Source: an uncultured Chlorobiaceae bacterium (GTDB taxonomy: Bacteria > Bacteroidota > Chlorobiia > Chlorobiales > Chlorobiaceae). Taken from it: a stretch of 41,148 nt of DNA. This document shows positions 8,017-16,965 of the stretch, piece by piece. Position 1 is the first letter of the stretch; every line of letters begins with the position of its first letter. The notes under the pieces are model-generated. The model had not been told where the DNA came from, made no database searches, and was given only the letters and a program-made list of their open reading frames with translations. The DNA is taken from the NCBI GenBank assembly GCA_903840935.1, contig CAIMHT010000055.1, forward strand, positions 1-41,148, read 5' to 3'. The translations under genes and the position numbers were made by a program.

Positions 8017-9270
8017 GTGCTTGACAGTAACTTTTTTCACTATAACACTGAAACGCTCAATTGCGATGAAGTCAGCCTTGAGGGGCTTGCGGCCACTTTC
8101 GGAACCCCTCTTTTTGTGACTTCCCGGAGAAGTCTCATCGATAGTTATCAGACTTTTGAGCACGCATTCAAAGAGCTGCCCCATTTTACCTGCTATTCAG
8201 TCAAGGCCAATTTTAATCTCACGGTTATCCGTACACTGGCTGAACTTGGTTGCGGTTGCGATGTCAATTCCGGTGGAGAGCTCCATCGGGCTTTACAGGC
8301 GGGTGTCTCGGCGAAAAAAATCATTTTTGCCGGTGTCGGCAAGAGGGCTGACGAGATTGTCTATGCCCTTGAGAGCGGGGTACTCATGCTGAAAGCTGAA
8401 TCAATGTCGGAACTTCGTGCTATCGACAGGATTGCCGGAGAGCTTGGCAAAACAGCCCCGGTTGCCCTAAGGATAAACCCAAATGTGACGGCTGAAACTC
8501 ATCCCTATATTACCACTGGCGACAGCAAGGAGAAGTTTGGTATTGATGAGCTGGAGCTTCCCAGGGTATTTTCCCTTTTCTCTCAGTTGCCGCATCTCAA
8601 GCTTGTTGGACTTGACATGCATATCGGATCACAGATTTTTGATCCGGAATATTATGTGGCAGCCACAGTGAAGCTGCTCGCCATTTTAAAGGCTTCCAGA
8701 GAACTTGGCTTTGCCATTGAGTTTCTTGATATCGGCGGTGGTTTTCCGGTTACCTACGATCCACTGAAACCGGCCACGCCAATCGATCGGTTTGCTGAAA
8801 AGCTTGTTCCGATGTTGTTGCCTCTTGGTGTAAAAGTGATTTTTGAACCGGGACGATATCTGGTTGCCAATGCTTCTGTTCTGCTGACCAGAATTCTCTA
8901 TAAAAAGAGTAATCATACCGGCAAACAGTTTTTTGTGGTCGATGCAGGGATGACGGAACTGATTCGTCCAGCGCTCTATCAGTCGCACCATGAAATTCAG
9001 TCAGTGACCCTTCATGAGAACATGGTTGTTGCCGATGTTGTGGGACCGATTTGCGAGTCGAGTGATTTTTTTGCCCGCCAGCAGTCGATTCCCGCAGCAG
9101 AAGAGGGTGAACTGCTTGCGGTGATGTCATCGGGAGCTTACGGCGCCGTCATGGGCAGCAATTACAACGGCAGGCTTCGCCCGGCGGAGGTCATGGTGAA
9201 TGGAAGCGAGGTCAAACTTGTCCGGAAACGCGAAACACTTGAACAGCTCGTGCAGAATGAGCTGTTCTGA
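8017..9270 (+). CDS. lysA: Diaminopimelate decarboxylase
   Basis: Converts meso-diaminopimelate to lysine and CO2, the last step of lysine synthesis, in the cytoplasm. It is a 417-residue fold-type III PLP enzyme: CYSVKANFN with Lys63 as cofactor lysine, a glycine-rich GGGFPV phosphate site, MHIGSQI, EPGRYLVA, the active-site GPICESSDFF cysteine segment, and the C-terminal GAYGAVMGSNYNGR. Length is typical. The start is GTG 8017 with an AGGTAACGGA stretch just upstream, and the N-terminus FHYNTETLNC fits the family. It diverges from rpmG and converges with metF (26-nt gap). Confidence 0.95.
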   Translation: MLDSNFFHYNTETLNCDEVSLEGLAATFGTPLFVTSRRSLIDSYQTFEHAFKELPHFTCYSVKANFNLTVIRTLAELGCGCDVNSGGELHRALQAGVSAKKIIFAGVGKRADEIVYALESGVLMLKAESMSELRAIDRIAGELGKTAPVALRINPNVTAETHPYITTGDSKEKFGIDELELPRVFSLFSQLPHLKLVGLDMHIGSQIFDPEYYVAATVKLLAILKASRELGFAIEFLDIGGGFPVTYDPLKPATPIDRFAEKLVPMLLPLGVKVIFEPGRYLVANASVLLTRILYKKSNHTGKQFFVVDAGMTELIRPALYQSHHEIQSVTLHENMVVADVVGPICESSDFFARQQSIPAAEEGELLAVMSSGAYGAVMGSNYNGRLRPAEVMVNGSEVKLVRKRETLEQLVQNELF

Positions 9271-9296
9271 TAAGGAGATGCCCTGTTGTAAAGGGT

Positions 9297-10166
9297 TTAC
9301 TGGTGGATATTGTTAAAGATTTTAAGGGTTGCATCGGCCATGTTCAGGGTGTAGAAGTGGATGCCCTTGATATGATGGTCGATAAGATCCTGCACCTGCG
9401 CGGTAGCCCATTCGATACCGATTGAGGCTACTTCGATGTCGTTTTTAGCGTTGAGGATTTTTTTCTGGAGAGTAGCGGGAATTCTTGCGCCAAGTGCCAG
9501 TTCCGACATTCTGATCATCCCTTTGCGTGTGGTGATGGGCATGATCCCCGGAATGATGGGCACGGTAATGCCGCCAAGGTCGCAACGCTCAACGAAATCG
9601 AAGTAATCGCGGTTATCAAAAAAGAGCTGTGTGACAATATAGTCGGCACCGCCATCAATCTTTTCTTTCAGATAGTCGATCTCTTTGAGTCTGTTTGGTG
9701 TTTCGGGATGTCCTTCAGGAAAGCCTGCAACACCGATACCGAAATCGGGGTACTCTTTTTTTATAAAGCGAACCAGGTCTATGGCGTATGGGAAGTCTTT
9801 GATGGCATCGGCCATTGATGCTATTCCGGCTGGTTTGTCGCCTCTGAGAGCAAGCACATTGTTGATGCCGTGTTCCCGGTAGTTCTGCAGAATGGCTCCG
9901 GTCTCCTCTTTGTCGGAACAGATGCAGGTGAGGTGCGATACAACGGTCAGGCCGGTCTCTTTCTGTATTTTAGTTACCAGGTTATGTGTTCTTGAGCGGG
10001 TCGATCCACCGGCACCATAGGTAACACTGACGTAAGAGGGGTTGAGCGGTGAGAGTGCTGCAATGGTTTCAAACAGTGTTTCCCACTCCTCATCTTTTTT
10101 CGGGGGGAAGAACTCAAAACTGAAGACAGGTTTGGTGGCAGAGTCCAGTATTTCTTTGACAAGCAT
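9297..10166 (-). CDS. metF: 5,10-methylenetetrahydrofolate reductase
   Basis: Reduces 5,10-methylene-THF to 5-methyl-THF with an FAD cofactor and supplies methyl groups for methionine synthesis. The 289-residue product has the family landmarks SFEFFPPK near the N-terminus (catalytic Glu), VSVTYGAGGSTR, HLTCICSD, LALRGDKP (folate/FAD binding) and TQLFFDN, and ends IHFYTLN. Length equals the usual 290-300. The reading frame stays open upstream to 11063, but that part is antisense to comEC and has no MetF similarity. ATG 10166 begins exactly at the conserved MLVKEIL start. Confidence 0.95.
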   Translation of the reverse strand: MLVKEILDSATKPVFSFEFFPPKKDEEWETLFETIAALSPLNPSYVSVTYGAGGSTRSRTHNLVTKIQKETGLTVVSHLTCICSDKEETGAILQNYREHGINNVLALRGDKPAGIASMADAIKDFPYAIDLVRFIKKEYPDFGIGVAGFPEGHPETPNRLKEIDYLKEKIDGGADYIVTQLFFDNRDYFDFVERCDLGGITVPIIPGIMPITTRKGMIRMSELALGARIPATLQKKILNAKNDIEVASIGIEWATAQVQDLIDHHIKGIHFYTLNMADATLKIFNNIHQ

Positions 10167-10223
10167 GCAGAGTGTGCGGTTTAGAGGCTTGAGTAAAAAG
10201 AAAGAATATACAAAAACAAAGAG

Positions 10224-12473
10224 TTGCCTAACGTAAAAAAAATAAAGGATCTGCGGCACTCCGTGCACGTTTCTCTTGCTCCATACCCGGCGGTACGGTT
10301 GCTTTGTTTTGTTATTCCGGGGATTCTTGCAGGGGTAAATCTTTCTTTTCCGGTTGACGGGTGGCTGCTGCTCTGTGCCCTCTCTCTTGTCGCCCTTGCA
10401 GCAGGAATGCTGTATGAAAAGCTGCGCAGCAAAGCTCCATTCCCGCTCTTTTTTACCTCTATCAGCTACCTGCTTTTTGTTTTCTTTTGCTTTGCAGCCT
10501 ACAGTGACTACCAGCTCAATTATGTGCCTCGTGACGGGCTTGTGCGGTTCAGCGGAAAAAATGTGCTGCTTTACGGTTGTGTGGCCGATCGGCCAAATTT
10601 TTCCAAAACCGGAGTTGGCTGGATTATGGAGGTTGAGGAGGTGTTTGAAAATGGTCGTTCTTTCAAACTCTGTGACCGGGCAAAAATTTTCATGCGCAGT
10701 GCAGGGCCTTCGGATATCAAGATTGCATACGGTGACATGGTCAGGATAAAGGGGAAGCTCGACCTTGTGGCGGAAGCGGCAAACCGGGGTGAGTTCGATC
10801 CCCGCAAAGCAGCCCGCATGAAGCAGCTCTTGGTGCAACTCTACTGCGCGGGACCATGGCAGGTGCTGCATGAAGGGGAGGCGAGGCTTAATGCTTTCGA
10901 TCGCTTCATTGTGCAGCCGGTCTACGACTCTATCAGAAAGAGCCTTGAAGAACTTTTGCCTCCGGGTGAGGAGCGAAAGCTTGCTGCAGGGGTGCTTACG
11001 GGCGAAAGGGAGAGCATGTCGGAAGAGGTATTTGAAGCCTTCAAGCTTACAGGCACCGCGCACATCCTTGCCGTTTCAGGGCTCAATGTTGGTCTGCTTG
11101 CCCTTGTCATTCAAATCTGCCTGCAGCGGTTCAAGGTAACCACGGCAGGGCGTTGGTTCTCTTTCGCGCTCTTCTGCTTCATTCTGCTTGTCTATTGTTA
11201 TGTGACCGGCAACTCTCCGTCGGTCAAGCGTGCTGCCTTCATGTCTCTGGTTTTTATTGGCGGAGAGACGCTTGGCAGGAAAAGCTATCCCGTTAACTCG
11301 CTTGCCCTCGCTGACTTTTTGATTCTCCTTTTTGACCCCTTTGATCTTCTCAATCCGGGATTTTTGATGACCAACGGTGCTGTTCTGGGCATCCTTTTGA
11401 TCTATCCCCGCTTTATCGAGTCCCCTTCGTCGCAAAAAGGGGGAGGACTTTTGCGAAACATCGGTCATTTTTTGCTCACCGGCGTCATGATCACCATTTC
11501 CTCCATTATCGGGGTGTCGCCCGTTATTGCCTACTATTTCGGCACCTTTTCAGTCATCAGCATTCTGGCCAATATTCCTGTTGTGCTTTTTTCGACCCTC
11601 CTGATGTACGCCCTTGTGCCGATGCTGCTGCTCAACCTTGTGTCAGGTTTTGCGGCATCTTTTTTTGCCGCCACCTCTTTTTTCCTGGCAGAGCTTACCC
11701 TGCGTTCGGCCCTCTGGTTCAGCCAGCTTCCCTTTGCATCCATAACCCTCAGGCCTGACGGAACGGAAGTCTGGCTCTACTATGCGTTCCTTGCAGCCAT
11801 GCTCTTTTTCGGCTTTCGGAAAGCGTGGGGCAAGGTTGCCGTTTCGCTTCTGCTTGGTTTCAACCTGCTCTTCTGGTACTCTTTTGCGCTGCACCCGCGC
11901 CCTGTTGCTCCCGACATGGTGACGGTCAATCTTGGCAGGAACCTTGCCACACTCTTCTCCTCGGGCAGTGAAACGGTGCAAATCGACGCAGGAAGGGTGC
12001 CACGTGACCAGAAGCGTATTACGCAACAACTCGACGAGTACGGCGTGGCCGCACCCAAAGCGGTCATACAGTTTTATACTCCCGATTCTCTTATCGCAAA
12101 AGTGCCCGCTCGCCATCATATGCTGCAAGAGAGCACAAAACTTGTACTGCCCTCCATGGTCATTGTTCGTCCGGAAGAGAAGGTGCTCAAGCTCTGGAGC
12201 CGCCAGCGCTCGCTGCTCATCGTGTCGGGCACCAGCCGACTGAAAGAGGAGGAGCTCTTCAAAGCTGATATCGCTTTCCTCTGGGTTTATCGATTTGCCA
12301 CAAAACAGCAGCAGCAGATAACCTCGTGGCTCAACTACGCCCGCCCGAAGCGCTGCATCCTTGTTCCTGGCTCTTTTCTGCCCCGAGCCCACCTGGCTGT
12401 GATGCAGCGCTTCGCCGCCGGTCGTCCAGGGCTTGAAGTGCGTTCAAAAACACGGCAGGTTGTGGTGCAGTAA
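10224..12473 (+). CDS. comEC: ComEC/Rec2-family competence protein with degenerate C-terminal domain
   Basis: A 749-residue inner-membrane channel protein predicted to carry single-stranded DNA across the membrane during natural transformation. Order: N-terminal helices (about 20-100) and a DUF4131-like OB-fold region (about 105-190), then the competence domain with the signature AVSGLNVGLL and NSPSVKRA and many transmembrane helices up to about 555, then a C-terminal region of about 190 residues in the place of the metallo-beta-lactamase domain. In that region VTVNLGR and VQIDAG correspond to the first strands of the fold, but the HXHXDH metal motif is absent, with QFYTPDS at about its position. 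TTG 10224 gives the longest frame; GTG 10263, with AAGGA about 13 nt upstream, is an equally possible start. It diverges from metF. Confidence 0.85.
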   Translation: MPNVKKIKDLRHSVHVSLAPYPAVRLLCFVIPGILAGVNLSFPVDGWLLLCALSLVALAAGMLYEKLRSKAPFPLFFTSISYLLFVFFCFAAYSDYQLNYVPRDGLVRFSGKNVLLYGCVADRPNFSKTGVGWIMEVEEVFENGRSFKLCDRAKIFMRSAGPSDIKIAYGDMVRIKGKLDLVAEAANRGEFDPRKAARMKQLLVQLYCAGPWQVLHEGEARLNAFDRFIVQPVYDSIRKSLEELLPPGEERKLAAGVLTGERESMSEEVFEAFKLTGTAHILAVSGLNVGLLALVIQICLQRFKVTTAGRWFSFALFCFILLVYCYVTGNSPSVKRAAFMSLVFIGGETLGRKSYPVNSLALADFLILLFDPFDLLNPGFLMTNGAVLGILLIYPRFIESPSSQKGGGLLRNIGHFLLTGVMITISSIIGVSPVIAYYFGTFSVISILANIPVVLFSTLLMYALVPMLLLNLVSGFAASFFAATSFFLAELTLRSALWFSQLPFASITLRPDGTEVWLYYAFLAAMLFFGFRKAWGKVAVSLLLGFNLLFWYSFALHPRPVAPDMVTVNLGRNLATLFSSGSETVQIDAGRVPRDQKRITQQLDEYGVAAPKAVIQFYTPDSLIAKVPARHHMLQESTKLVLPSMVIVRPEEKVLKLWSRQRSLLIVSGTSRLKEEELFKADIAFLWVYRFATKQQQQITSWLNYARPKRCILVPGSFLPRAHLAVMQRFAAGRPGLEVRSKTRQVVVQ

Positions 12474-12599
12474 AGTGAAGGCTTTCCTGCAGGATGCGTG
12501 CAGCAGAGACAATCAGGTGGCTGAGCTTCAGATATCAAAATATTTTGCCTACATTTCCGCATTCCTATACTGTTATTTTTCTGATTTTTTTGCTGATGA

Positions 12600-12769
12600 T
12601 GATTACGACCTGTTCGGAATTTAATAGGAAATCAGGATGTCGGTACCACCTTGATGTGTATATGCTGCTTTGGTGGGCATCCATACCTGCACTTGTTGGA
12701 TTAATTGAGGGAATACTTTTACTCGTTATGAGTGTCAGCGACTTCAATGCCAATTATGGTAATTTATAA
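12600..12769 (+). pseudogene. Remnant of a TM2-domain membrane protein gene
   Basis: In the frame ending at 12769 the translation reads FNRKSGC, then MLLWWASIPALVGLIEG, then a hydrophobic helix and SVSDFNANYGNL. This matches the second half of TM2-domain proteins, which typically continue from a KFYLGK-type turn into a second helix and end (M)SxxDFNxKYN. The first helix and the G-FG-H-FYLGK turn are not recognisable upstream in any frame, though EFNRKSG may be the altered turn. The frame stays open to 12494, but that N-terminus (hydrophobic FLIFLLMMITTCS) is not TM2-like. Most likely a truncated or decayed copy; a short live membrane peptide is the alternative. Confidence 0.45.
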
Positions 12770-12793
12770 AGAAGCTGTGTATGCCTGGAAGCG

Positions 12794-12831
12794 TGAATGA
12801 GCTTATGCAGTCATTCAATGTGTTTTTTTTT
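12794..12831 (+). terminator. Terminator-like hairpin upstream of the alpha-amylase gene
   Basis: TGAATGA (12794-12800) pairs with TCATTCA (12811-12817) around a 10-nt loop, followed by ten U from 12822. The stem is AT-rich and short, so efficiency is uncertain. It would end transcription from comEC or the TM2 remnant before the amylase gene. Confidence 0.4.
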
Positions 12832-12860
12832 GCTTTGTTTCAACTCTTCAAGGGGATTTT

Positions 12861-14726
12861 ATGGAATTGATACGAATTGGCGATGTCGATATCGCCGGAA
12901 TAGTTTCTCAAAAAACCTACACACCATCTCCGGCAGCATGGGAAGACCAGGTTTTTTATTTTTTGCTCGTTGATCGTTTTTCTGACGGAAAGGAGAGCGG
13001 CTATCGTGATAACAACGGTAATATCGTTGGTGGCAATGGTACGCAGCTCTTTTCGCTGGAAGATGCCGGTAATATCTCTCGCGAGGTGTGGTCTGCCAAC
13101 GGACAGGGTTGGCAGGGTGGCACGATCAAGGGGTTGACCGGTAAACTGGGATATTTGCAACGCATGGGAATTACCGCGTTGTGGGTCAGTCCCATTTTTC
13201 AGCAGGTTGCCTTTGCCAAAACCTATCATGGATATGGTATTCAGAATTTTTTGTCGATTGATCCGCATTTCGGTACTGAGCAGGATCTTGTGGAGCTGGT
13301 AAAAACGGCCCATTCGATGGGGATCTCTGTTGTGCTTGATATTATCCTCAATCATACCGGTAATGTTTTTTCGTACAATCCGGATCGATACCATACGACG
13401 AGCCCGGATGGGTTCACCTGCAACGATCCACGCTGGGATGGGAAGAGGTATGAGGTAGCCGGTTTTAACGATGCTTTTGGGAAGCCGACCATTCCGTTTT
13501 GTTCCGGGGCTACGGATAATGTTCAGGAGGCAGTATTTCCTGTCGATCTGCAGGATCCGGAAACGTTTACCTGCAAAGGGCGCATCGACAATTGGGATTA
13601 TGATCCTGAATTTTGCGAGGGTGATTTCTGTGATTTAAAAGATGTGCACCATGGTTATGGTCCTGCCGATGACTACAAACCATCCAATGCCCTGAAGGTA
13701 TTGACCGAGGTGTACAAATACTGGATTGCTTTGGCGGATGTTGACGGATTCAGAATTGACACGGTCAAGCACATGGATATTGGCGCAACCCGTTATTTTG
13801 CGTCGGCAATTCATGAATTTGCCCAGACTCTTGGCAAGGAGAGGTTTTTCCTTATTGGAGAAATTACGGGAGGACAAACCCGTGCCTTTGATACTCTTGA
13901 AACAACGGGACTTGATGCTGCTCTCGGTATTGATGAAATTCCTGACAAACTGGAATATCTTGCCAAGGGGTATCGGAACCCGTCGGATTATTTCGATCTG
14001 TTTCGCAACTCCATGTTTCTTGGCAAGGAGTCACACGCCTGGTTCCGTGACAAGGTCGTTACAGTTTTTGATGATCACGATCAGGTGCGCAAAGGGAAGT
14101 GGAAGGCCCGTTTTTGTGCAAAGGAAGAGGGGTGGAAAGTCATCCTGAATGTGCTTGCCCTTAATGCGTTGACACTCGGAATTCCTTGCGTCTATTATGG
14201 TTCGGAGCAGTTTTTCAATGGTCATGCCACCGAAGAGCGCGACGGGAATGATCTTTTTTTGCGTGAGACTATGTTTGGAGGAGGGTATGGTGCCCTGGAA
14301 AGTTCGGGGTATCATTTTTTCAATGAGAGTTCCACTGTTTATGTCGAATTTGCAAAAATCCTTGAAATCCGCAAGGCGGAAATCGCTTTGCGTCGGGGAC
14401 GTCAGTATCTGCGTGAAATTTCGGGCGACGGGATCAATTTTGGCCTTCCGAAAATGTTTGGAACAGAAATTCGTTCAGTGGTGCCGTGGTCTCGAATTTT
14501 TGACAGAGAGGAAATTGTCATCGCGATCAATACCGATTACCATAAGGCGCTTACGGTATGGGTAACGATTGATGACGATCTTCATCATGCCGGAAGTACC
14601 TTTTTTTGCCTCTATTCGACTTGTGGCGAGCAGACAGGTTCGCAGGCTACCGTGGCGGCCCAGAATGGCAAGGCAATACAGATAACGGTGCCTGCCGCAG
14701 GATGTGTGCTCTACAAGGCAGAGTAA
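12861..14726 (+). CDS. Glycoside hydrolase family 13 alpha-amylase-type enzyme
   Basis: A 621-residue enzyme acting on alpha-1,4-linked glucans. The four GH13 motifs are visible: DIILNH (region I, D160-H165), DGFRIDTVKH (region II, Asp300 as nucleophile), IGEITGG (region III, Glu334 as acid/base) and FDDHDQ (region IV, Asp407 stabilising the transition state). The N-terminal FYFLLVDRFSDG and QGWQGG segments fit secreted-type alpha-amylases and CGTase-like (betaalpha)8 barrels. The C-terminal about 100 residues form a beta domain. There is no signal peptide, so it is probably cytoplasmic, acting on storage glucan or maltodextrin. Its exact specificity (amylase, transglycosylase, trehalose-related) cannot be settled. 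ATG 12861 is preceded by AAGGGG. Confidence 0.9.
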   Translation: MELIRIGDVDIAGIVSQKTYTPSPAAWEDQVFYFLLVDRFSDGKESGYRDNNGNIVGGNGTQLFSLEDAGNISREVWSANGQGWQGGTIKGLTGKLGYLQRMGITALWVSPIFQQVAFAKTYHGYGIQNFLSIDPHFGTEQDLVELVKTAHSMGISVVLDIILNHTGNVFSYNPDRYHTTSPDGFTCNDPRWDGKRYEVAGFNDAFGKPTIPFCSGATDNVQEAVFPVDLQDPETFTCKGRIDNWDYDPEFCEGDFCDLKDVHHGYGPADDYKPSNALKVLTEVYKYWIALADVDGFRIDTVKHMDIGATRYFASAIHEFAQTLGKERFFLIGEITGGQTRAFDTLETTGLDAALGIDEIPDKLEYLAKGYRNPSDYFDLFRNSMFLGKESHAWFRDKVVTVFDDHDQVRKGKWKARFCAKEEGWKVILNVLALNALTLGIPCVYYGSEQFFNGHATEERDGNDLFLRETMFGGGYGALESSGYHFFNESSTVYVEFAKILEIRKAEIALRRGRQYLREISGDGINFGLPKMFGTEIRSVVPWSRIFDREEIVIAINTDYHKALTVWVTIDDDLHHAGSTFFCLYSTCGEQTGSQATVAAQNGKAIQITVPAAGCVLYKAE

Positions 14727-14763
14727 CGGCTTCATCAATGTCAGGCTTTTTCGACTTGTTCGC

Positions 14764-15150
14764 ATGAGTATTCAATACACGACGAGGGTTGATGGGGGCA
14801 CTCTTTTTGTTACGGCTTCCGGTTTTGACGAATGCCTTGATGACGTTCAGAATTATGGCATGGGTGTGCTCAGTGCCAGCCAGCAGAGTGGCGTTTATCG
14901 TGTACTTTGCGACGAAACGGCCCTTGAATATCGGCTTGGAACCTTTGATACCTATCAGGCTGGCGAATTTCTTTCTAAACAGGTTCCTGCTTTGGCGAAG
15001 GTTGCGATTGTTTGCAATCCCATGCATCTCTCTGATGCGCGCTTTTTTGAGGACGTTGTCGTCAACCGTGGCCTTACCTTTCGGTTTTTTATTGACCGTG
15101 AAACTGCCTTGAACTGGCTCTTCGAACCTCATGCTTCCCCAGAGGCGTGA
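14764..15150 (+). CDS. SpoIIAA/STAS-like protein
   Basis: A 128-residue soluble protein. The alternation of beta strands and helices (TLFVTASGF, YRVLCDETALEYRL, AKVAIVCNP, RFFIDRETALNWLFE) resembles the small SpoIIAA/CRAL-TRIO-like STAS proteins, which include many stand-alone proteins of unknown role. ATG 14764 (MSIQYT) is preferred; the upstream extension to 14704 overlaps the amylase stop and is not domain-like. It lies 37 nt after the amylase gene and may be co-transcribed. Its last 22 nt overlap the convergent gene on the minus strand. Confidence 0.7.
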   Translation: MSIQYTTRVDGGTLFVTASGFDECLDDVQNYGMGVLSASQQSGVYRVLCDETALEYRLGTFDTYQAGEFLSKQVPALAKVAIVCNPMHLSDARFFEDVVVNRGLTFRFFIDRETALNWLFEPHASPEA

Positions 15151-15425
15151 TCCATCAGTTTTTCGGTTTGCTTGAGGGATGCTTTCTCAAGGCTGTCGAT
15201 GATTTTTATGATATCAGTCGAGAGGTCGGTGGGGCTGATTTTGCTGATAGCCTGGGCAAGGGTGCAGATTTTCCCTTCGAGGGGAAGGAATTTATTGACG
15301 ATGACGACCTTCTCCTCTTTGAGACGGCACTCGCCTCCAAGGAAGTTGCCTTTCTCGTAGCGTACGCTGTAGCCCGCTGTTTTTAATGCGCTTTCGAGCA
15401 GGGTAAGCTGGGCTGTTTTTTTCAT
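15129..15425 (-). CDS. Conserved small protein, function unknown
   Basis: A 98-residue soluble alpha/beta protein: an N-terminal helix (LTLLESALKTAG), a beta hairpin (YSVRYEKGNFLGGECRLKEEKVVIVNK) and a helical C-terminal half rich in Lys, Ser and Ile. The pattern is reminiscent of a small conserved family in Chlorobi/Bacteroidetes-type genomes, but I cannot name it. It lies 34 nt upstream (in the minus direction) of nothing on its own strand except the downstream STAS gene, with which it converges and overlaps by 22 nt at the 3' ends. The permease gene on the same strand ends 34 nt before this gene's start, so the two may share a transcript. Confidence 0.65.
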   Translation of the reverse strand: MKKTAQLTLLESALKTAGYSVRYEKGNFLGGECRLKEEKVVIVNKFLPLEGKICTLAQAISKISPTDLSTDIIKIIDSLEKASLKQTEKLMDHASGEA

Positions 15426-15459
15426 GAATATCTCTTTTTCAATACTTGTTCAGCCCTGC

Positions 15460-16923
15460 TTATCCTCTCATTCTGGGGTCAAGGGCGTCGCGGACGCCAT
15501 CACCGATCAGGTTGAAGCAGACCACGGTGGTCAGGATGGCAATGCCGGGGAACGTTGAGATCCACCAGTAGTTCAGAAGGCTGTCGCGTCCTTCATTGAT
15601 AATGTTTCCCCAGCTTGGGGTTGGCGGTTGAACGCCGAGCCCGAGAAAGGAGAGGCCGGCTTCGGTCAAAATAATGCTTCCAATTCGTAGCGTTGCGGCT
15701 ATGATGACCGGGGTGAGGGTATTGGGTGCAAGGTGGCGGAAGATGATTCTCATGCTTGAAAGGCCGAGTGACTTCGCAGCAAGAATAAACTCCTGCTCCT
15801 TGAGTGAGAGAACCTGGCTCCGGACAATCCTTGCAACTCCCATCCATCCGGTAAAGGAGAGGGTGATGACGATGAGATAGATGGAGTTGCCAAAGGTGGC
15901 GATGATGATAAGGATGAGAAAGAGTGCGGGAAAGGCGATAAGGATATCAACAATCCGCATCATGAGTGCGTCGATCCAGCCGCCGAAATAGCCGGATGTG
16001 ACTCCGATCACGGTGCCGAGAGTGACGGAGATAAGGACAACAAGAAAACCTATGGAGAGTGAGATTTTTGAGCCATAGATGACCCGGCTGAGAATGTCGC
16101 GCCCGTATTGGTCAGTTCCGAGGATAAAGGTGCGCTTAACGGCAATGTTGTTGTTTCTGCCCTTCACAAGCTCTCCGAGGGCGATCGTTTTTGTGCGCAT
16201 GCCCTGACGATAAATGACACTGGTACCTTCAACCCGGTATTCGTCAACAAAGCGGATGGCGTTGGGTTCGTTACGTGTTTTCAGTAGCTGAAAATCGCTG
16301 ATAAGGCTGTTTGCCAGATTGACGGCGGTTTTGTGGCCTTCCTGCAAGGGAATGAGAAGATTTTTTGGTTGCCGCAGTACCAGTGCCTCAAGACGCGAGA
16401 GGGGAGGCTGATAGGCTGTGACCAGAAAGTCCTGCTGGTCATAGGGGCTGAAAGGGGCGATGAAGGGAGCAAGAAATGCCGCCGAGTAGAGGACAAAGAC
16501 AATGGCAGATGCGTAGAGCGCTATGGTATGGCGCATGAAAGCTCTGAGGCTTATTTTGCCGAGGCTCAGCGTATCGGTGTCATTTTTTTGCTGTTCCGCA
16601 GTTTTTTTACGACCCGATTTCCAGGCAATGACGGTCAGAATGATTGGTATGGTAACAAGGTAGAGAGCAGCAATCCAGAACTCAAGGATCTCCGCAGTAA
16701 AGATCTCCTGAAATGTTTGCGGTGCCGAAAGAACGAGCGCTATTGCGGTAAAGAGCGAACGGAAACTGATGAGCACAAGATCGGCTTGGATGAGCAGGAT
16801 GAGCAGAAACGCAATGAGAGTAATCAACAGAAAAAGGGTTACTCCTTTTTTCTGTGATCCGTTCGGTCCTGCGCCGGGGATGATGTTCAGCAGGGATGAT
16901 GGTGTGCTGCTATCTGTTTTCAA
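15460..16923 (-). CDS. OppC/DppC-like ABC transporter permease with extra N-terminal helices
   Basis: A 487-residue inner-membrane permease of a peptide/nickel-type ABC importer. The conserved core spans about 269-487: GTDQYGRDILSRVIYG, five or so helices, the EAA loop EFILAAKSLGLSSMRIIFRH (377-396) that contacts the ATPase, and the ending GDGVRDALDPRMRG. OppC/DppC proteins are normally about 300 residues. Here about 125 residues with three hydrophobic segments (27-50, 56-66, 82-100) come before the usual first helix (about 135-155), and the periplasmic loop before GTDQ is about 80 residues longer. No OppA, OppB or ATPase gene is adjacent, so partners must be encoded elsewhere. Confidence 0.85.
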   Translation of the reverse strand: MKTDSSTPSSLLNIIPGAGPNGSQKKGVTLFLLITLIAFLLILLIQADLVLISFRSLFTAIALVLSAPQTFQEIFTAEILEFWIAALYLVTIPIILTVIAWKSGRKKTAEQQKNDTDTLSLGKISLRAFMRHTIALYASAIVFVLYSAAFLAPFIAPFSPYDQQDFLVTAYQPPLSRLEALVLRQPKNLLIPLQEGHKTAVNLANSLISDFQLLKTRNEPNAIRFVDEYRVEGTSVIYRQGMRTKTIALGELVKGRNNNIAVKRTFILGTDQYGRDILSRVIYGSKISLSIGFLVVLISVTLGTVIGVTSGYFGGWIDALMMRIVDILIAFPALFLILIIIATFGNSIYLIVITLSFTGWMGVARIVRSQVLSLKEQEFILAAKSLGLSSMRIIFRHLAPNTLTPVIIAATLRIGSIILTEAGLSFLGLGVQPPTPSWGNIINEGRDSLLNYWWISTFPGIAILTTVVCFNLIGDGVRDALDPRMRG

Positions 16924-16965
16924 GCTTTTGGTGGCTATCGGTTAATGTTGTTTCCTTGAACCAGA

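Larger units (their letters stand above)
12474..12860 (+). other. Long spacer between comEC and alpha-amylase gene
   Basis: This 387-nt stretch has no intact gene. It contains a decayed TM2-domain coding remnant (about 12600-12769) and a terminator-like hairpin with a U-run (12794-12831). The ribosome binding site AAGGGG for the downstream amylase lies at its end. I see nothing else in it. Confidence 0.6.

Noticed and set aside
10167..11063. Upstream extension of the metF frame giving a 588-residue protein
   Set aside because: It is antisense to comEC, shows no domain, and MetF aligns from ATG 10166 at normal length.
11643..12392. 249-codon minus-strand frame
   Set aside because: Shadow of comEC with low-complexity charged composition and no family features.
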